In this document: positions 8,892-11,329 of the stretch, in pieces
Position numbering within the stretch: position 1 is the first letter of the stretch
Layout: every line of letters starts with the position of its first letter
From: an uncultured Alphaproteobacteria bacterium
GTDB lineage: Bacteria; Pseudomonadota; Alphaproteobacteria; Rhizobiales; Hyphomicrobiaceae
Length of the DNA stretch: 11,329 bases
Direction of reading: 5' to 3'
Assembly: GCA_937950105.1 (NCBI GenBank)
Contig: CALFEM010000052.1
Coordinates: forward strand, 1-11,329
Translations under genes and position numbers: made by a program
The notes under the pieces: model-generated
What the model was told of the DNA's origin: nothing
The model's database searches: none
What the model saw: only the letters and a program-made list of their open reading frames with translations

Positions 8892-9245
8892 ACGCCAACT
8901 CCGTTTCGCACTGCTGAGCGCGAGCCGCGCAACGGACGTCTTCTCGAGGCGCAATCCGGCGTAGCGCCGGGCAAGCACCCACCGCTTCAGCGCGACGGAA
9001 AAAAACCGGCGCGCAAATGACCAGCGATTTGCAGATCGAGAAGACCGGGCCCGTCACCCGGCTCATCGAGGTTCTGAGACGAACCTCCCGGCCCCGGCAC
9101 GCGAAACGTGAGCATCGCGCGCTTCCCCCACACCAGACTTCAGTAGGGGCGATCCACGGCAAACATTGGGCGGCATCGCGGCTTTTGCCGACGCTCGCCC
9201 GTACTCGGAATTGAGCACATCGAAAGGGAGCTTATTGAGCGAGAC
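8892..9245. other. 354-bp gene-free spacer between tolC and the PopZ-like gene
   Basis: No protein-like reading frame is visible on either strand. Small structures seen are: a perfect 7-bp inverted repeat GAGGTTC (9068-9074) and GAACCTC (9081-9087) with a 6-nt loop; GCAAAT (9013-9018) and ATTTGC (9027-9032), followed on the - strand after seven bases by a T7 run (complement of 8999-9005); and CCGGG/CCCGG at 9045-9061. The second could be a weak tolC terminator. The region should also contain the promoter of the PopZ-like gene, which I could not pin down. Confidence 0.5.
8999..9032 (-). terminator. Weak candidate terminator downstream of tolC
   Basis: On the - strand GCAAAT pairs with ATTTGC (9027-9032 with 9013-9018) around an 8-nt loop, and a run of seven T follows (complement of 8999-9005). 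The T-run is the only long one in this GC-rich spacer. The stem is only 6 bp and is separated from the T-run by seven bases, so this is a weak intrinsic terminator at best. It lies about 215 nt past the tolC stop. Confidence 0.25.
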
Positions 9246-10685
9246 TTATTTGTAGGGCTCGGCGGAGCGCTCGACGCGCGTCGGCCAGACATCCAGCGTC
9301 TCGCGGCGGCCGTCCTCGTGCGTGATGGACAGGCCGTACCACTTGCGGCGCACTTCCTCGTAGTGGATTTCCGGGTCGTAGACCTCGGACGCGGCACCGA
9401 TGCGCGATGCCTCCAGCCGCCCGATCGCCGACAACACCGAGTAGCCGGCGACGACGAGGTTGCGCTGATCGGTGACGAGCTGAACCTGCGCGTTGAGCAG
9501 CTCCTGCTCGGCGTTGAGCACGTCGATGAGGGTGCGCTGACCGACCTTTTCTTCCTCGCGCACGCCGGTCAACGCCGTCTGGTTCGCGGCGACCTGGGTC
9601 CGGTCGGACTGCACCTGCGCGCGTGCCGCCTGGTACTGCGACCACGACGCGATCACGGCTTCGCGCACCTGCGTGCGCACCAGTTCGATCTGCTGCAGGC
9701 GCGCGACGTGTGAATGCTTGGCTTGCCGCACGCGCGCGGCGACCTGACCGCCCTGATAGATCGGCACGTTGACGCGGCCGACCACGGTGCCGCTTTCCGT
9801 CTCGTCGGTATTGCGCGACGGATCGAAGCGCTCTGCCCACGTCGCCTCGAGTTGCGCCGACGGCAGCATCTCGCCGCGGATCTGGTCGACGGTGTGGCGC
9901 GCCGCCTCTTCCTGGTAGAGCGCGGAGATGATGAGCGGATTCTCCTGCTCCCCGGCCGCGAGCGACGATTCGAGGCTGTTCGGCAGCTGCGACTCCGGCG
10001 GGCCGGGATCGACAAGATTGCTCGGCGGATGACCGATGACCCGCTCGTAGGTCGCGCGACTGCTCTTCAGGTTGGCCTTCGCCAGATCGAGAGCGGAAAT
10101 GGAGCCCGCGCGACGCGCCTGCGCCTGCGCCACGTCGGTGCGCGTCACCTCGCCGACGGCGAACCGGTCCTCGGTCGCCTTCAATTCGCGCGTCAGCACG
10201 GTGACGTTGTTTTCCTGCAGGCGAACCACGGCCTGATCGCGGACCACGTCGACGTAGGCCGTCACCGCCTCGAGCAGGATCGACCGTTCGGTATCACGCA
10301 GCGTTTCCCGGCCCGAGCGCACGTTGGCCTCGGCGACCTTGACCCCGTACACCGTGCGCAGGCCGGTAAACAACGGCTGCACCAGATTGATCGAGTAGCC
10401 GCGATGCGCCGTGGTGCCGTTGTTCGGGGACGAGGGCCGCGTCTCGCTATGGTCGAGGCCGACGTCGGCGCTGGCGGAAATATTGGGCCGGTAGCCCGAG
10501 TTGGCGATGGCGACGCCTTCGTCGGTGGCGCGCAACGCCGCCCGCTGCGAGTCGATCGACGGATTGTAGCGGTAGGCGCTCGCGAGCGCCTGCGTCAGCG
10601 TCTCGGCGGACACGACCTGAGCTCCGCCAAACAGCGTGAGCACCGCCACGGACGCGCCAGCGAGCATCGCACGCATGCGCCGCAT
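9246..10685 (-). CDS. tolC: TolC family outer membrane efflux/secretion protein
   Basis: This 479-aa outer membrane channel of the TolC type is the exit duct for type I secretion and RND efflux, forming a trimer across outer membrane and periplasm. A signal peptide is clear: MRRMRAMLAGASVAVLTLFGGAQVVSA, with a likely cut after Ala27 before ETLTQALASAYRYNP, the usual mature start. The internal duplication of TolC is visible. Repeat one has GYRPNIS (64-70), QPLFTG (103-108) and RFAVGEVTRTDVAQAQAR (174-191). Repeat two has VPIYQGG (307-313) and VGQRTLIDVLNAEQELL (381-397). The tail has YDPEIHYEEVRRKWYGL (436-452), common in rhizobial homologues. Length fits the family. The start is uncertain: ATG 10685 gives a compact signal peptide, while ATG 10721 adds 12 residues and has GAAGG four bases upstream. 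Its substrates cannot be inferred, since no pump or adaptor gene is adjacent. Confidence 0.93.
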   Translation of the reverse strand: MRRMRAMLAGASVAVLTLFGGAQVVSAETLTQALASAYRYNPSIDSQRAALRATDEGVAIANSGYRPNISASADVGLDHSETRPSSPNNGTTAHRGYSINLVQPLFTGLRTVYGVKVAEANVRSGRETLRDTERSILLEAVTAYVDVVRDQAVVRLQENNVTVLTRELKATEDRFAVGEVTRTDVAQAQARRAGSISALDLAKANLKSSRATYERVIGHPPSNLVDPGPPESQLPNSLESSLAAGEQENPLIISALYQEEAARHTVDQIRGEMLPSAQLEATWAERFDPSRNTDETESGTVVGRVNVPIYQGGQVAARVRQAKHSHVARLQQIELVRTQVREAVIASWSQYQAARAQVQSDRTQVAANQTALTGVREEEKVGQRTLIDVLNAEQELLNAQVQLVTDQRNLVVAGYSVLSAIGRLEASRIGAASEVYDPEIHYEEVRRKWYGLSITHEDGRRETLDVWPTRVERSAEPYK

Positions 10686-11020
10686 CGTTGGCCGATGATC
10701 CTTTGCCGCTTGATCGAGCATCCCGCCTTCAGCCTGTGATCGTGATCCGGAAACCGGTCTGCGCCCCCGCTGGGCAGCAGTTCGAAACAACAACCCGATT
10801 CGACCGGATGGCAAAAGGTTTAGATCACGTTATCAGACCGCCGGAAGCGAATAAGCCGTTCAATCCTGCGCTCGGGGCCGCCGAGTTGCGCGGCGGACAC
10901 ATCGACAGACTTATGCCTGTTCTGGCTCTAAGGCGGCAACCGGAAGCTAGCGGGTGGGCGCCCCCTCAATCCAGAGGGGCTTCAGACATGGAGCGCTGAG
11001 CGCCCTCGTCTGAACCGATG
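10686..11020. other. Upstream region of tolC with several palindromes
   Basis: No convincing gene is present. Structures include CCCCTC (10962-10967) with GAGGGG (10974-10979) around a 6-nt loop. A larger hairpin has TTCAGAC (10981-10987) pairing with GTCTGAA (11008-11014) and GCGC (10993-10996) with GCGC (11000-11003) inside it. A possible - strand promoter is TTGCCG, an 18-bp spacer and CATAAG (complement of 10910-10939), but the match is poor and I do not list it separately. The promoter of tolC should be in this region. Confidence 0.5.
10981..11014. repeat. Nested hairpin upstream of tolC
   Basis: Outer arms TTCAGAC (10981-10987) and GTCTGAA (11008-11014) are perfect. Inner arms GCGC (10993-10996) and GCGC (11000-11003) close a TGA loop. 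With the GAGGGG hairpin directly on its left and the inverted-repeat element on its right, it belongs to a 200-bp cluster of palindromes. On the - strand it lies downstream of the TolC-like tail gene and could act in termination, though no T-tract follows. Confidence 0.5.
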
Positions 11021-11166
11021 GCGGTAGAGCATCATCCGATCGCACGGAAACGCCTTCGGCGATTCAGCGGTCGGATAAAGCTGCTCCAGCAGTTTAGAAC
11101 GAGAGCGCTTGCATCCGATCAGTGAACCGCAAAGCGGTTCTGTCTGATCGGATAGCGCTCTACCGC
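11021..11166. repeat. 146-bp MITE-like or REP-like element with inverted ends
   Basis: The segment is bounded by perfect 10-bp inverted ends, GCGGTAGAGC (11021-11030) and GCTCTACCGC (11157-11166). Reading inward, both ends then share ATCCGATC after three bases (11034-11041; complement of 11146-11153), and about 26 of the first 34 bases agree. The right half is itself a long palindrome (11102-11161): AGAGCGCT with AGCGCTCT, ATCCGATCAG with CTGATCGGAT, and GAACCGC with GCGGTTC around an AAA loop. The left half has ATCCGATCGC pairing with GCGGTCGGAT (one G-T pair) around CGCC-TTC-GGCG, then a small CTGCT-CC-AGCAG hairpin. No coding capacity and no obvious target-site duplication. It resembles small palindromic repeats scattered in alphaproteobacterial genomes; copy number cannot be judged here. 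Confidence 0.7.
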
Positions 11167-11327
11167 AGCAGGTCCCGCAGCCGGGGCACCGCCGGTTGCT
11201 CGTCGTCGATGGCGCCGCGAAGCCTGAGACGGGCCGCCGCAGGGGCCTGCGGCGGGGCGGCCCGAATGACCGGTTCGTCGGCGATGGTGGTGCCGACCCA
11301 CTTGTCGCGCACCTCGGCGTAATGGCG
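11160..11327 (-). CDS. TolC-family protein, C-terminal tail only
   Basis: The frame enters from the right edge (one partial codon at 11328-11329) and encodes 55 residues before TAG at 11160-11162. It begins RHYAEVRDKWVGTTI, which lines up with IHYEEVRRKWYGLSI near the C-terminus of the adjacent complete tolC (8 of the 11 central positions identical). The last 35 residues are Ala/Pro/Arg-rich and not conserved. I therefore read it as the end of a second TolC-type outer membrane protein encoded immediately upstream and in tandem with tolC. The stop codon and last bases lie inside the right arm of the 146-bp inverted-repeat element, so the natural C-terminus may have been altered by it. The body of the gene is outside the window, so an intact gene and a remnant cannot be told apart. 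Confidence 0.65.
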   Translation of the reverse strand, partial: RHYAEVRDKWVGTTIADEPVIRAAPPQAPAAARLRLRGAIDDEQPAVPRLRDLLR

Positions 11328-11329
11328 GG

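Noticed and set aside
8892..8978. A 29-residue N-terminal extension of the PopZ-like protein
   Set aside because: The extension is Arg-rich and unlike DUF2497 N-termini. The ATG at 8891 has a well-spaced GGAG and leads directly into the conserved SMEEIL helix.
9017..9214. A 65-codon + strand frame in the tolC to PopZ-like gene spacer
   Set aside because: No ribosome binding site and no recognisable features; composition is like the other random frames here.
10688..10999. A 103-codon + strand frame upstream of tolC
   Set aside because: It overlaps the tolC signal peptide region and the palindrome cluster, lacks a ribosome binding site and has no protein-like pattern.

Overview
The window is GC-rich DNA that reads as an alphaproteobacterial chromosome, most likely Hyphomicrobiales. 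The basis is gene content: PopZ-type (DUF2497) proteins next to valS and tolC, plus DUF898, DUF2939 and DUF3008 proteins. The tolC - popZ - valS arrangement is one I recall as common in this order; assignment to genus is not possible from what I can see.

Layout. Positions 2-1505 (+ strand) hold the 3' end of a DUF898 membrane protein overlapping a membrane-anchored M48 metallopeptidase. Positions 1707-2555 (+) hold a DUF2939 protein. It converges on a small DUF3008 gene at 2591-2839 (-), and a strong inverted repeat spanning the gap looks like a shared bidirectional terminator. From there to the right edge everything is on the - strand. In transcription order these are the C-terminal tail of a TolC-like protein (entering at the right edge), a full tolC, a second PopZ-like gene, a very long popZ, and valS, then the DUF3008 gene. 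Intergenic gaps of about 90 to 520 bp containing hairpins and candidate promoters suggest separate transcription units rather than one tight operon.

What stands out. The locus carries two consecutive paralogous pairs: two TolC-type proteins and two PopZ-type proteins. The valS-proximal PopZ is 647 aa, against about 177 aa in Caulobacter, because of a Pro/Ala linker that includes a seven-copy GAGCAG hexamer array. The other PopZ-like protein (273 aa) has a nearly canonical C-terminal assembly domain but a diverged N-terminal helix. This suggests, but does not show, two polar scaffolds with a shared assembly module and different client specificity.

Between the two TolC genes sits a 146-bp element (11021-11166) with inverted ends. 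Its right end contains the stop codon of the upstream TolC-like gene. I see no tRNA, rRNA, CRISPR array, transposase or prophage gene. No clearly new multi-gene system is present; the paralogous pairs and the repeat element are the most interesting content.
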